Shown here in pieces: positions 1-5,225 of a stretch of DNA of 6,470 nucleotides. The DNA is from Rhodocyclales bacterium. GTDB lineage: Bacteria > Pseudomonadota > Gammaproteobacteria > Burkholderiales > Rhodocyclaceae. The position numbers and the translations under genes were made by a program. The stretch's first letter is position 1. Each line of letters starts with the position of its first letter. The stretch covers positions 1 to 6,470 of the forward strand of contig JAJTBM010000176.1 in the NCBI GenBank assembly GCA_021286885.1, written 5' to 3'. The notes beneath the pieces were generated by a model that did not search any database, had not been told where the DNA came from, and saw only the letters and a list, made by a program, of their open reading frames with translations.

Positions 1-398
<398 letters not shown>

Positions 399-414
399 TA
401 ATCGCGATCACCGC

Positions 415-443
415 CCGGCAGGCGTTCTTCGGAGCCCTGCCGG
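415..443 (+). repeat. Inverted repeat (hairpin) between atpD and atpC
   Basis: CCGGCAGG (415-422) and CCTGCCGG (436-443) are perfect 8-bp complements around a 13-nt loop. In the atp mRNA this would be a stable stem ending 3 nt before the atpC Shine-Dalgarno sequence (GAGGAG, 447-452). No T-tract follows, so it is unlikely to be a full terminator. It may affect processing, stability or translation of atpC. The pairing is seen directly; the function is inferred. Confidence 0.6.
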
Positions 444-461
444 ATAGAGGAGCAAAATGCT

Positions 462-887
462 ATGGCAATGACTATTCATGTCGATATCGTCAGCGCAGAA
501 GAACTGATCTTCTCCGGTCTGGCCGAGTTTGTGGCTCTGCCCGGCGAAGCTGGTGAACTGGGCATTCTGCCCGGTCACATGCCGCTGATGACCCGGATCA
601 AACCGGGTGCCGTGCGCGTCAAGGCCCAAAACCAGGCTGAAGAAGAACTGGTTTTCGTGGCCGGTGGCCTGCTGGAAGTTCAGCCCGGTCTTGTGACCGT
701 GCTGGCTGACACGGCCATCCGTGGCAAGGATCTGGATGAAGCCAAGGCGCTTGAAGCCAAGCGTCTGGCCGAAGAAGCTCTGGCAAACCAAGGCTCTGCC
801 CTGGAATACGCCAAGGCCCAGTCCGAGCTGGCGTCGGCTCTGGCTCAGATTGCTGCGATTCAGAAGCTGCGCAAGCGCGCTCACTGA
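462..887 (+). CDS. atpC: ATP synthase F1 epsilon subunit
   Basis: The epsilon subunit sits in the central rotor stalk of F1Fo ATP synthase and, by family knowledge, inhibits ATP hydrolysis through its C-terminal helices. The 141-aa product has the usual length. Residues 1-86 form the N-terminal beta-sandwich domain with the hallmark GELGILPGH (31-39) and GGLLEVQPG (68-76). Residues about 88-141 form the helical hairpin, including LDEAKA (91-96), which matches the ATP-binding I/L-D-x-x-R-A motif of bacterial epsilon. The start at 462 is supported by GAGGAG with 9 nt spacing and by the MAMT N-terminus shared with the E. coli protein. An ATG six bases downstream is a less likely alternative. It is the last gene of the atp operon and is followed by a strong terminator. 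No frameshift or missing motif is seen. Confidence 0.97.
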   Translation: MAMTIHVDIVSAEELIFSGLAEFVALPGEAGELGILPGHMPLMTRIKPGAVRVKAQNQAEEELVFVAGGLLEVQPGLVTVLADTAIRGKDLDEAKALEAKRLAEEALANQGSALEYAKAQSELASALAQIAAIQKLRKRAH

Positions 888-913
888 TCCCGCTGCATTC
901 GCGCCCGCGATGC

Positions 914-943
914 AAAAAAAGGCAGCCTTCGGGCTGCCTTTTT
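914..943. terminator. Bidirectional Rho-independent terminator between atpC and ubiJ
   Basis: The stem GGCAGCC (921-927) pairs with GGCTGCC (932-938) around a TTCG loop closed by a C-G pair, the extra-stable cUUCGg tetraloop. Five T (939-943) follow on the plus strand. Seven A (914-920) precede the stem and become U on the minus strand. The hairpin lies 33 nt after the atpC stop and about 80 nt after the ubiJ stop, so it can end transcription from both sides. Confidence 0.93.
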
Positions 944-962
944 CTTTGGCGTTTCAGAAGTC

Positions 963-992
963 GAGATTTGGCAAGATTTGGCGAGATCTGAA
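963..992. repeat. Short 10-bp tandem repeat in the atpC-ubiJ gap
   Basis: Three consecutive 10-bp units are visible: GAGATTTGGC (963-972), AAGATTTGGC (973-982) and the degenerate GAGATCTGAA (983-992). They lie in the relatively AT-rich gap between the shared terminator and the ubiJ stop codon. No gene or known element explains them. The short length means chance duplication is possible. Confidence 0.55.
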
Positions 993-1025
993 TTTGCGAA
1001 TCCTGAACCTCGGTGTGCTGTGGCC

Positions 1026-1604
1026 CTAGGCGCTTTTGCCGCTTTCCAGCCGGCTCAGCCGTTTTTCGAGGCGGGCCAGATCGTCCCGCAGGCGGCTCAT
1101 GGCTTGGGCGCGTTCTTCCATGATGAAGCGCTTCACCAGCACAGGCTGCTCCTCGCTCAGGTATTCGGCCAGGTTTTCGACCACATTGCGGGCGGTTTTG
1201 AGGTGCCAGGCGCCAAACTCCCGCAGGCCACCAAAGATCCGGTGGGCGGCGATGTCGCCCACGATGCGGGCCAGGGCCTCTTCGCCGTCCCAGCGCAGGT
1301 TGCGCAGTACGAAGCCCAGGGTGTCGGCCAGATGGGCATTGCCGCTGATCCGGATATCGTCCATCAGCGCATCCATTCCCTGAGCCACCTTGGGCAGAGA
1401 GGCCGGGGAGAGTTCCAGGGTCACGTCGGCGCTGGCGGCTTCGCCCACCGAGAAACAGCCGTCGCTTTCGATGAGCAGGGCCAGATCCAGGGGCGGCAGG
1501 CGGAGCAGGGCGGTGCGCCCGGCAAAAGCCTGGAGCCGTTCCCGGGCCCAGGGCGCGTCGCCCAGTAGGCGGTTGAGGCCGGTGATGAGGGTAGGAATGA
1601 ACAT
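1026..1604 (-). CDS. ubiJ: Ubiquinone biosynthesis accessory factor UbiJ (SCP2 domain)
   Basis: UbiJ is a non-catalytic lipid-binding accessory factor needed for ubiquinone synthesis. In E. coli it works with UbiK and the soluble Ubi complex that processes hydrophobic intermediates. The 192-aa product starts MFIPTLITGLNRLL. Residues about 10-125 look like an SCP2 sterol-carrier-type domain: a conserved N-terminal helix with N11, then the strand DIRISGNA (83-90), helix HLADTLGF and WDGEEALARIVGDIAAH (105-121). Residues about 158-188 are a charged, heptad-like helix (LRDDLARLEKRLSRLES), matching the C-terminal coiled coil of the family. ATG 1602-1604 was chosen because the product then begins like known UbiJ proteins; only a weak AGGA lies about 10 nt upstream. 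The frame stays open further upstream, but that stretch overlaps ubiE in another frame and is not coding. The gene lies 71 nt after ubiE. No ubiB follows; the convergent atpC unit does. Confidence 0.9.
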   Translation of the reverse strand: MFIPTLITGLNRLLGDAPWARERLQAFAGRTALLRLPPLDLALLIESDGCFSVGEAASADVTLELSPASLPKVAQGMDALMDDIRISGNAHLADTLGFVLRNLRWDGEEALARIVGDIAAHRIFGGLREFGAWHLKTARNVVENLAEYLSEEQPVLVKRFIMEERAQAMSRLRDDLARLEKRLSRLESGKSA

Positions 1605-1638
1605 CGTCGGGAGATCCTGATGAGTCCGTTGGGCTTGG

Positions 1639-1667
1639 GGCCGGGGAAGGCAGCCTTCCTGCCGGCC
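1639..1667 (-). repeat. Long GC-rich hairpin between ubiE and ubiJ
   Basis: GGCCGG (1639-1644) pairs with CCGGCC (1662-1667), and inside it GGAAGG (1645-1650) pairs with CCTTCC (1654-1659) around a CAG loop, with a two-base bulge at 1660-1661. This gives 12 base pairs in the ubiE-ubiJ gap. No U-tract follows on the minus strand, so it is more likely an mRNA-stabilising or attenuating structure than a full terminator. An alternative pairing, GGCAG (1649-1653) with CTGCC (1659-1663), is also possible. Confidence 0.65.
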
Positions 1668-1675
1668 CGGGGGCC

Positions 1676-2413
1676 TCAGAGCTTGTAGCCCCGGTGCAGG
1701 GCGACCACGCCGGCGGTCATGTTGAAGTAATCGACCCGACCCAGTCCGGCTTCTTCCATCATCTGCTTGAGGGTATCTTGGTCCGGGTGCATGCGGATGC
1801 TTTCGGCCAGATAGCGGTAGCTGTCGGCATCCTTGGCGACCTTCTCGCCCATCATGGGCAGCAGCTTGAAGGAGTAGAAATCGTAGGCCGGGGCCAGGGG
1901 TTCCCACACCTTGGAGAATTCGAGCACCAGCAGCCGGCCACCGGGCTTGAGCACCCGACGCATCTCGCGCAGGGCCTGATCCTTGTGGGTCATGTTGCGC
2001 AGGCCGAAGGCGACGGTCACGCAATCGAAGTGGTTGTCGGGGAAGGGCAGCTTTTCGGCGTCGCACTGGGCCACCGGCAGCAGAAAACCCTTGTCCACCA
2101 CCCGGTCGCGCCCCCGGGAGAGCATGGCGTGGTTGATGTCGGTGAGCCAGACCTGGCCCGTGGGGCCCACCTTCTTGGCGAAGGCGAGGGAGAGGTCGGC
2201 GGTGCCGCCCGCCACATCCAGCACCCGGTCGCCGGTACGCACGCCGGCGATCTGCACGGCAAAGGCCTTCCACAGCCGGTGCATGCCGAAGGACATCAGG
2301 TCGTTCATCACGTCGTAGTTGCTGGCGACGGAGGAGAACACGCCGCGTACCTTGCGGGCTTTCTCGGATTCGGCAACCTTCTCGAAGCCGAAGTGGGTGA
2401 TCTTGTCGTTCAT
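1676..2413 (-). CDS. ubiE: Ubiquinone/menaquinone C-methyltransferase UbiE
   Basis: UbiE is a SAM-dependent C-methyltransferase. It converts 2-octaprenyl-6-methoxy-1,4-benzoquinol to its 5-methyl form in ubiquinone synthesis and demethylmenaquinol to menaquinol where that pathway exists. The 245-aa product has the family's usual length. The first UbiE signature is at [16 protein letters not shown] (33-48). SAM-binding motif I is [12 protein letters not shown] (64-75), the acidic ribose-binding position is in LTDINHAML (90-98), QCDAEKLPF is at 116-124, and the second signature RVLKPGG is at 153-159. The C-terminus VALHRGYKL is typical. The start at 2411-2413 gives the family N-terminus with FGFEKV; its ribosome binding site is weak (GAAG/AAGA). 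It lies 35 nt after the DUF971 gene and 71 nt before ubiJ on the same strand, consistent with one operon. All key residues appear intact. Confidence 0.97.
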   Translation of the reverse strand: MNDKITHFGFEKVAESEKARKVRGVFSSVASNYDVMNDLMSFGMHRLWKAFAVQIAGVRTGDRVLDVAGGTADLSLAFAKKVGPTGQVWLTDINHAMLSRGRDRVVDKGFLLPVAQCDAEKLPFPDNHFDCVTVAFGLRNMTHKDQALREMRRVLKPGGRLLVLEFSKVWEPLAPAYDFYSFKLLPMMGEKVAKDADSYRYLAESIRMHPDQDTLKQMMEEAGLGRVDYFNMTAGVVALHRGYKL

Positions 2414-2448
2414 GGTCGATTCTTCAGAAAAACGCTAGGGACGGGCGC

Positions 2449-2886
2449 TCAGCAACTGGAGCAGCCACCACTGCCGCAGCTGCCGGCCTTGGGCGGCGGG
2501 GGCGGGAGTTGGGCCGGGTCGCGGGTGCCGTGGGCGGCGGCGAGGCGGTCCAGATACTGCTGCCAGAGCGCATCCCGGCGGCTGCCGATCTCGTAGAGAT
2601 AGTCCCAGGAGTAGAGGCCGCTGTCGTGCCCGTCAGAAAACACCGGGCGAATGGCGTAGTTGCCCACCGGTTCCACCCGTTGGATGTCCACGTCCTGCTT
2701 GCCCTGCTGGAGCACTTCCTGGCCGACACCGTGGCCACGCACTTCAGCGGAAGGGGAGTAAACACGTAAAAACTCGTAGCTCAGCTCAAAGCGCTGGCCG
2801 TCATCAAAGCTGATTTCCATGAGGCGGGAGCGTTGATGCAGCTTGATTTCGGTGGGGATGGGGTCGTTCTTGTGCAGGCCGGCCAT
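2449..2886 (-). CDS. DUF971 (GBBH-like N-terminal domain) protein with Cys-rich tail
   Basis: This small protein of 145 aa belongs to the DUF971 / gamma-butyrobetaine-hydroxylase-like N-terminal domain family, judged from PTEIKLH (11-17), the ISFDDG strand (25-30) and the VGNYAIRPVFSDGHDSGLYS stretch (74-93) followed by WDYLYEI. The function of stand-alone members is not established. The domain is also found fused to Mrp/ApbC-type Fe-S carriers and to gamma-butyrobetaine hydroxylase, which hints at metal binding. After about residue 120 comes a five-proline run (128-132) and a tail with C137, C142 and C145 (CGSGGCSSC), which looks like a metal or Fe-S ligand set. The start at 2884-2886 has AAGGGA about 6 nt upstream. 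It is the first gene of the DUF971-ubiE-ubiJ unit, transcribed away from phoB. The family call is firm; the role is not. Confidence 0.88.
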   Translation of the reverse strand: MAGLHKNDPIPTEIKLHQRSRLMEISFDDGQRFELSYEFLRVYSPSAEVRGHGVGQEVLQQGKQDVDIQRVEPVGNYAIRPVFSDGHDSGLYSWDYLYEIGSRRDALWQQYLDRLAAAHGTRDPAQLPPPPPKAGSCGSGGCSSC

Positions 2887-2990
2887 ATCCGTTCCCTTGG
2901 TAAAAGTCGCAATACGCGCATGATACTAGAAGCGGGCACCCCTGCCCCGGGTCCTGCCCCTGCGTGTGACGGGCGTTTCAGCCAGATGAC

Positions 2991-3024
2991 CTGTCACGAA
3001 AAGGTAAAGATGCTGCAATACACT
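2991..3024 (+). promoter_or_regulatory. Candidate phoB promoter with Pho box
   Basis: CTGTCAC (2991-2997), GAAA (2998-3001) and AGGTAAA (3002-3008) follow the 7-4-7 layout of a Pho box (two CTGTMAY-like halves separated by four AT-rich bases). The first half fits well and the second only partly. Exactly 10 bp after the box lies TACACT (3019-3024), a 4-of-6 match to the -10 consensus, the spacing known for PhoB-activated promoters. No TTGACA-like -35 hexamer is present, as is usual for such promoters. The implied RNA start near 3031 leaves a leader of about 25 nt before phoB. Autoregulation by PhoB is the inferred role. Confidence 0.5.
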
Positions 3025-3045
3025 GAAACCATCCTGATTTGCACC

Positions 3046-3050
3046 GAGGT
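3046..3050 (+). promoter_or_regulatory. phoB ribosome binding site
   Basis: GAGGT lies 6 nt before ATG 3057. It decides the phoB start, because the upstream in-frame TTG at 3039 would place this site inside the coding region. Confidence 0.75.
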
Positions 3051-3056
3051 GCCCCC

Positions 3057-3767
3057 ATGCCTGCAACGATCCTGCTAGTGGAAGACGAACCCGCGATCCA
3101 GGAGTTGATCGCGGCCAACCTGATGCGTGCCGGCCACCATGTGGTTCGGGCGTCGGATGCCGAAACCGCCCAGCGCATCGTGCGCGATGCACTGCCCGAC
3201 CTGGTTCTGCTGGACTGGATGCTGCCGGGGATGTCGGGCGTGGAGTTTGCCCGCCGCCTGCGGGCCGAGGAGCGCCCCCGGAGCATTCCGCTCATCATGC
3301 TGACCGCCCGGGGCGAGGAGCAGGACAAGGTGCTGGGGCTGGAGTCTGGCGCGGATGATTACATCACCAAGCCCTTCTCCCCCCGGGAGCTGATGGCCCG
3401 GATCAAGGCCGTGCTGCGTCGCCGGGCGCCCGAAACCACCGAAGATCCGGTGGATCTGGGAGGTCTGCGCCTCGATCCGGCCACCCACCGGCTGACTGCC
3501 GATGCGAGTCCGGTCAATCTGGGGCCCACCGAATTCCGCCTGCTCCACTTCCTGATGACCCACCCGGAGCGGGTGCATTCCCGCGCCCAGCTGCTCGACC
3601 AGGTGTGGGGCGATCACGTATTCGTGGAAGAACGTACCGTGGATGTGCACATCCGCCGCCTGCGCAGCGCCCTGGAGCCCACCGGCCACGATGGCCTGGT
3701 CCAGACCGTGCGGGGCAGTGGCTATCGTTTCTCCACCCAGCGGGACATGGCTGCAGCGGCCCGTTGA
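3057..3767 (+). CDS. phoB: Phosphate regulon response regulator PhoB
   Basis: PhoB is the cytoplasmic response regulator of the phosphate-starvation regulon. When phosphorylated by PhoR it binds Pho boxes and activates transcription. The 236-aa product is of usual length. The receiver domain (about 4-118) has the acidic pair E9/D10 with E11, the phosphoacceptor D53 in LLDWMLPG, T83 in MLTAR and K105 in [10 protein letters not shown]. The OmpR/PhoB winged-helix domain (about 130-228) contains [13 protein letters not shown], the recognition helix [14 protein letters not shown] (193-206) and the final hairpin [12 protein letters not shown]. The LGPTEFRLL and [11 protein letters not shown] sequences are closer to PhoB than to OmpR or KdpE. 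ATG 3057 was chosen for GAGGT at 6 nt and the normal N-terminus [12 protein letters not shown]. phoR begins about 32 nt downstream, and a candidate Pho box sits in front. No anomalies are seen. Confidence 0.95.
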   Translation: MPATILLVEDEPAIQELIAANLMRAGHHVVRASDAETAQRIVRDALPDLVLLDWMLPGMSGVEFARRLRAEERPRSIPLIMLTARGEEQDKVLGLESGADDYITKPFSPRELMARIKAVLRRRAPETTEDPVDLGGLRLDPATHRLTADASPVNLGPTEFRLLHFLMTHPERVHSRAQLLDQVWGDHVFVEERTVDVHIRRLRSALEPTGHDGLVQTVRGSGYRFSTQRDMAAAAR

Positions 3768-3768
3768 G

Positions 3769-3781
3769 GGCAGCGTCTGCC
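3769..3781 (+). repeat. Small hairpin between phoB and phoR
   Basis: GGCAG (3769-3773) and CTGCC (3777-3781) pair around a CGT loop right after the phoB stop codon and 4 nt before the phoR Shine-Dalgarno sequence. The stem is only 5 bp, possibly extended by a G-U pair. It may help set the PhoB to PhoR ratio, but chance is not excluded. Confidence 0.35.
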
Positions 3782-3785
3782 TGAC

Positions 3786-3791
3786 AAGGAG
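3786..3791 (+). promoter_or_regulatory. phoR ribosome binding site serving an ATT codon
   Basis: AAGGAG is a near-ideal Shine-Dalgarno sequence. It lies 8 nt before ATT 3800, but 26 nt before the first conventional in-frame start, GTG 3818, which is too far for normal initiation. This site is the main reason to place the phoR start at the ATT. Confidence 0.7.
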
Positions 3792-3799
3792 TTTCAGCC

Positions 3800-5101
3800 A
3801 TTCGTCCGATTACTTATGTGCTGGTCGGGGCCGCAAGTCTGCTGCTGCTGATCCTGCTGATGGCTGGTGTTGTCTGGGCCTTCAGCGGTCTGGAGGCCAG
3901 CCTGATTGCTGTGGTGGTGGTGCTGCTGCTGGTGGGCGCTTACCACGTCTGGAACCTCTACAAGCTGGTGGGCTGGACTCGCCAGCCTCCCGGAACGCCT
4001 CCGCCAGGGGCGGTGGGTTTGTGGGATCTGGTGTTTTCGGATCTGACCCGCTATGTGCGGGCCTCCACCCGCGAACACGAACAGTTGTCGGCGGCCCTGG
4101 ATCGCTTCCGGGAGGCGGGCCAGGCTATGCCCCACGGGCTGATGTTCTTGTCCACTACCCACACCATCGAGTGGGTTAACCGCCAGGGCGAGCAGCAGTT
4201 CGGGCTCGACAAGCAGCGGGATCAGGGCACGGCGGTGACCCACATCGTGCGCCAGCCAGATTTTGTACGTTATCTGCAGCAGGGGGATTACGCCGAACCG
4301 CTGATCTTCCGCCAGAGCCGGGGCCGGGCCCTGATGGTGCATGTGGTGCCCTTTGGTACCGACATGCTGCTGCTGATGTCTGAAGACATCACCCAAGGCG
4401 AGCGTCTGGAGGCCATGCGGCGGGATTTCGTGGCCAATGTCTCCCACGAGATGCGCACCCCCCTCACGGTGGTCACCGGCTTCCTCGAAACCGTGCTGGA
4501 CAGTCTGGACGAGCTGGAGCAGGACGACATCCGCTACTACCTGGGCCTGGCCGCCGAGCAGGCGGGCCGGATGCAGCGCCTGATTCAGGATTTGCTGACC
4601 CTGTCCTCCCTGGAAGCGGGGGCCCCCATGCCCCGGGAGGAGCGGGTGGATGTGCCCAAGCTGCTGCGCGAAATCCACCAGGAGGCCGAGCTGGTTTCGG
4701 GCGGCAAGCACGAGATCACCCTGGATTGCAGCACCAATGCGCACCTGCTGGGTAGTTCCAAGGAGCTGTACAGCGCCTTCATCAATCTGGCGGTGAATGC
4801 GGTGCGTTACACCCCGCCCGATGGACACATCCGGATTTTCTGGCGCCAGCGGGGGGCTTTGGTCGAATACGGCGTGGAAGATGATGGGATCGGGATTGCC
4901 GCCGAGGACATCCCGCGCCTCACCGAGCGCTTTTACCGGGTGGACCGGGGGCGCTCCCGGGAAACCGGCGGTACCGGCCTGGGCTTGGCCATCGTCAAGC
5001 ACGTGGTGAATCGTCACCAGGGGGATTTGCTGATTACCAGCGAGCCTGGGGCGGGCAGTTGTTTTACTGCCAGCTTCCCGGTGCGTCGCATCGCGGCCTG
5101 A
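3800..5101 (+). CDS. phoR: Phosphate regulon sensor histidine kinase PhoR, probable ATT start
   Basis: PhoR is the inner-membrane histidine kinase that phosphorylates PhoB under low phosphate and dephosphorylates it otherwise. Counting from ATT 3800 the product is 433 aa. It has two hydrophobic segments (about 5-27 and 32-49) with almost no periplasmic loop, a Pro-rich linker, a PAS domain (about 106-196), and a HisKA domain with phosphoacceptor H216 in NVSHEMRTPL. The ATPase domain has the N box (N329, N333 in INLAVNAVRYTP), G1 box DDGIGI (361-366), F box ERFYRVD and G2 box GTGLGL (391-396). All kinase motifs are intact. There is no ATG, GTG or TTG between the in-frame stop at 3782 and GTG 3818. 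ATT 3800 sits 8 nt after AAGGAG and gives M-RPITYVL, with a basic residue before the first membrane helix, as is common. GTG 3818 (427 aa) is the alternative. The gene follows phoB by 32 nt, is surely co-transcribed with it, and ends at a terminator. No pst or phoU genes follow. Confidence 0.93.
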   Translation: MRPITYVLVGAASLLLLILLMAGVVWAFSGLEASLIAVVVVLLLVGAYHVWNLYKLVGWTRQPPGTPPPGAVGLWDLVFSDLTRYVRASTREHEQLSAALDRFREAGQAMPHGLMFLSTTHTIEWVNRQGEQQFGLDKQRDQGTAVTHIVRQPDFVRYLQQGDYAEPLIFRQSRGRALMVHVVPFGTDMLLLMSEDITQGERLEAMRRDFVANVSHEMRTPLTVVTGFLETVLDSLDELEQDDIRYYLGLAAEQAGRMQRLIQDLLTLSSLEAGAPMPREERVDVPKLLREIHQEAELVSGGKHEITLDCSTNAHLLGSSKELYSAFINLAVNAVRYTPPDGHIRIFWRQRGALVEYGVEDDGIGIAAEDIPRLTERFYRVDRGRSRETGGTGLGLAIVKHVVNRHQGDLLITSEPGAGSCFTASFPVRRIAA

Positions 5102-5149
5102 GTGTGGATGTGGGGTGTGGGGGCGGTGCCCCTTGCGCCCATGTGCCAT

Positions 5150-5189
5150 AAAAAAACCGGAAGGGCCTGGGGCCACTTCCGGTTTTTTT
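5150..5189. terminator. Bidirectional Rho-independent terminator after phoR
   Basis: CCGGAAG (5157-5163) pairs with CTTCCGG (5176-5182), and the stem continues as GGCC (5164-5167) with GGCC (5171-5174) past one bulged A, leaving a three-base loop. Seven A (5150-5156) precede it and seven T (5183-5189) follow, so it has a U-tract in either direction. It lies between the converging phoR and the minus-strand gene ending at 5226, and can serve both. Confidence 0.94.
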
Positions 5190-5225
5190 ACGCCTGCAGG
5201 GGCGTGGATTGCAGTCAGGGCAGGT

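Noticed and set aside
1605..2273. Same-strand open frame running from within ubiE into ubiJ, as if ubiJ had a long N-terminal extension
   Set aside because: This stretch is the +1/-1 frame of the intact ubiE gene and reads as Arg/Gly/Pro-rich nonsense. ubiJ has a good start at 1604 that gives the family length.
1694..2596. Plus-strand open frame of 300 codons opposite ubiE and part of the DUF971 gene
   Set aside because: It is a shadow of two well-supported minus-strand genes, with no ribosome binding site or domain to support it.
2887..2945. sigma-70 promoter for the DUF971-ubiE-ubiJ unit (TAGTAT or TATCAT on the minus strand)
   Set aside because: No -35-like hexamer lies 16-18 bp upstream of either candidate, so I cannot support a promoter call.
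3039..3056. TTG at 3039 as an earlier phoB start
   Set aside because: It would put the GAGGT ribosome binding site inside the gene and add MHRGAP, which PhoB proteins lack. ATG 3057 is better placed.
5120..5132. Hairpin GGGGC-GGT-GCCCC just after phoR
   Set aside because: It is short, has no T-tract and precedes the clear terminator at 5150-5189. It is probably incidental in GC-rich spacer.
3794..5176. Open frame of 460 codons on the minus strand covering all of phoR
   Set aside because: It is the antisense of an intact, motif-complete phoR. Its His-, Gln- and Gly-rich product has no recognisable domain, and such frames are common in GC-rich DNA. It also runs through the terminator.
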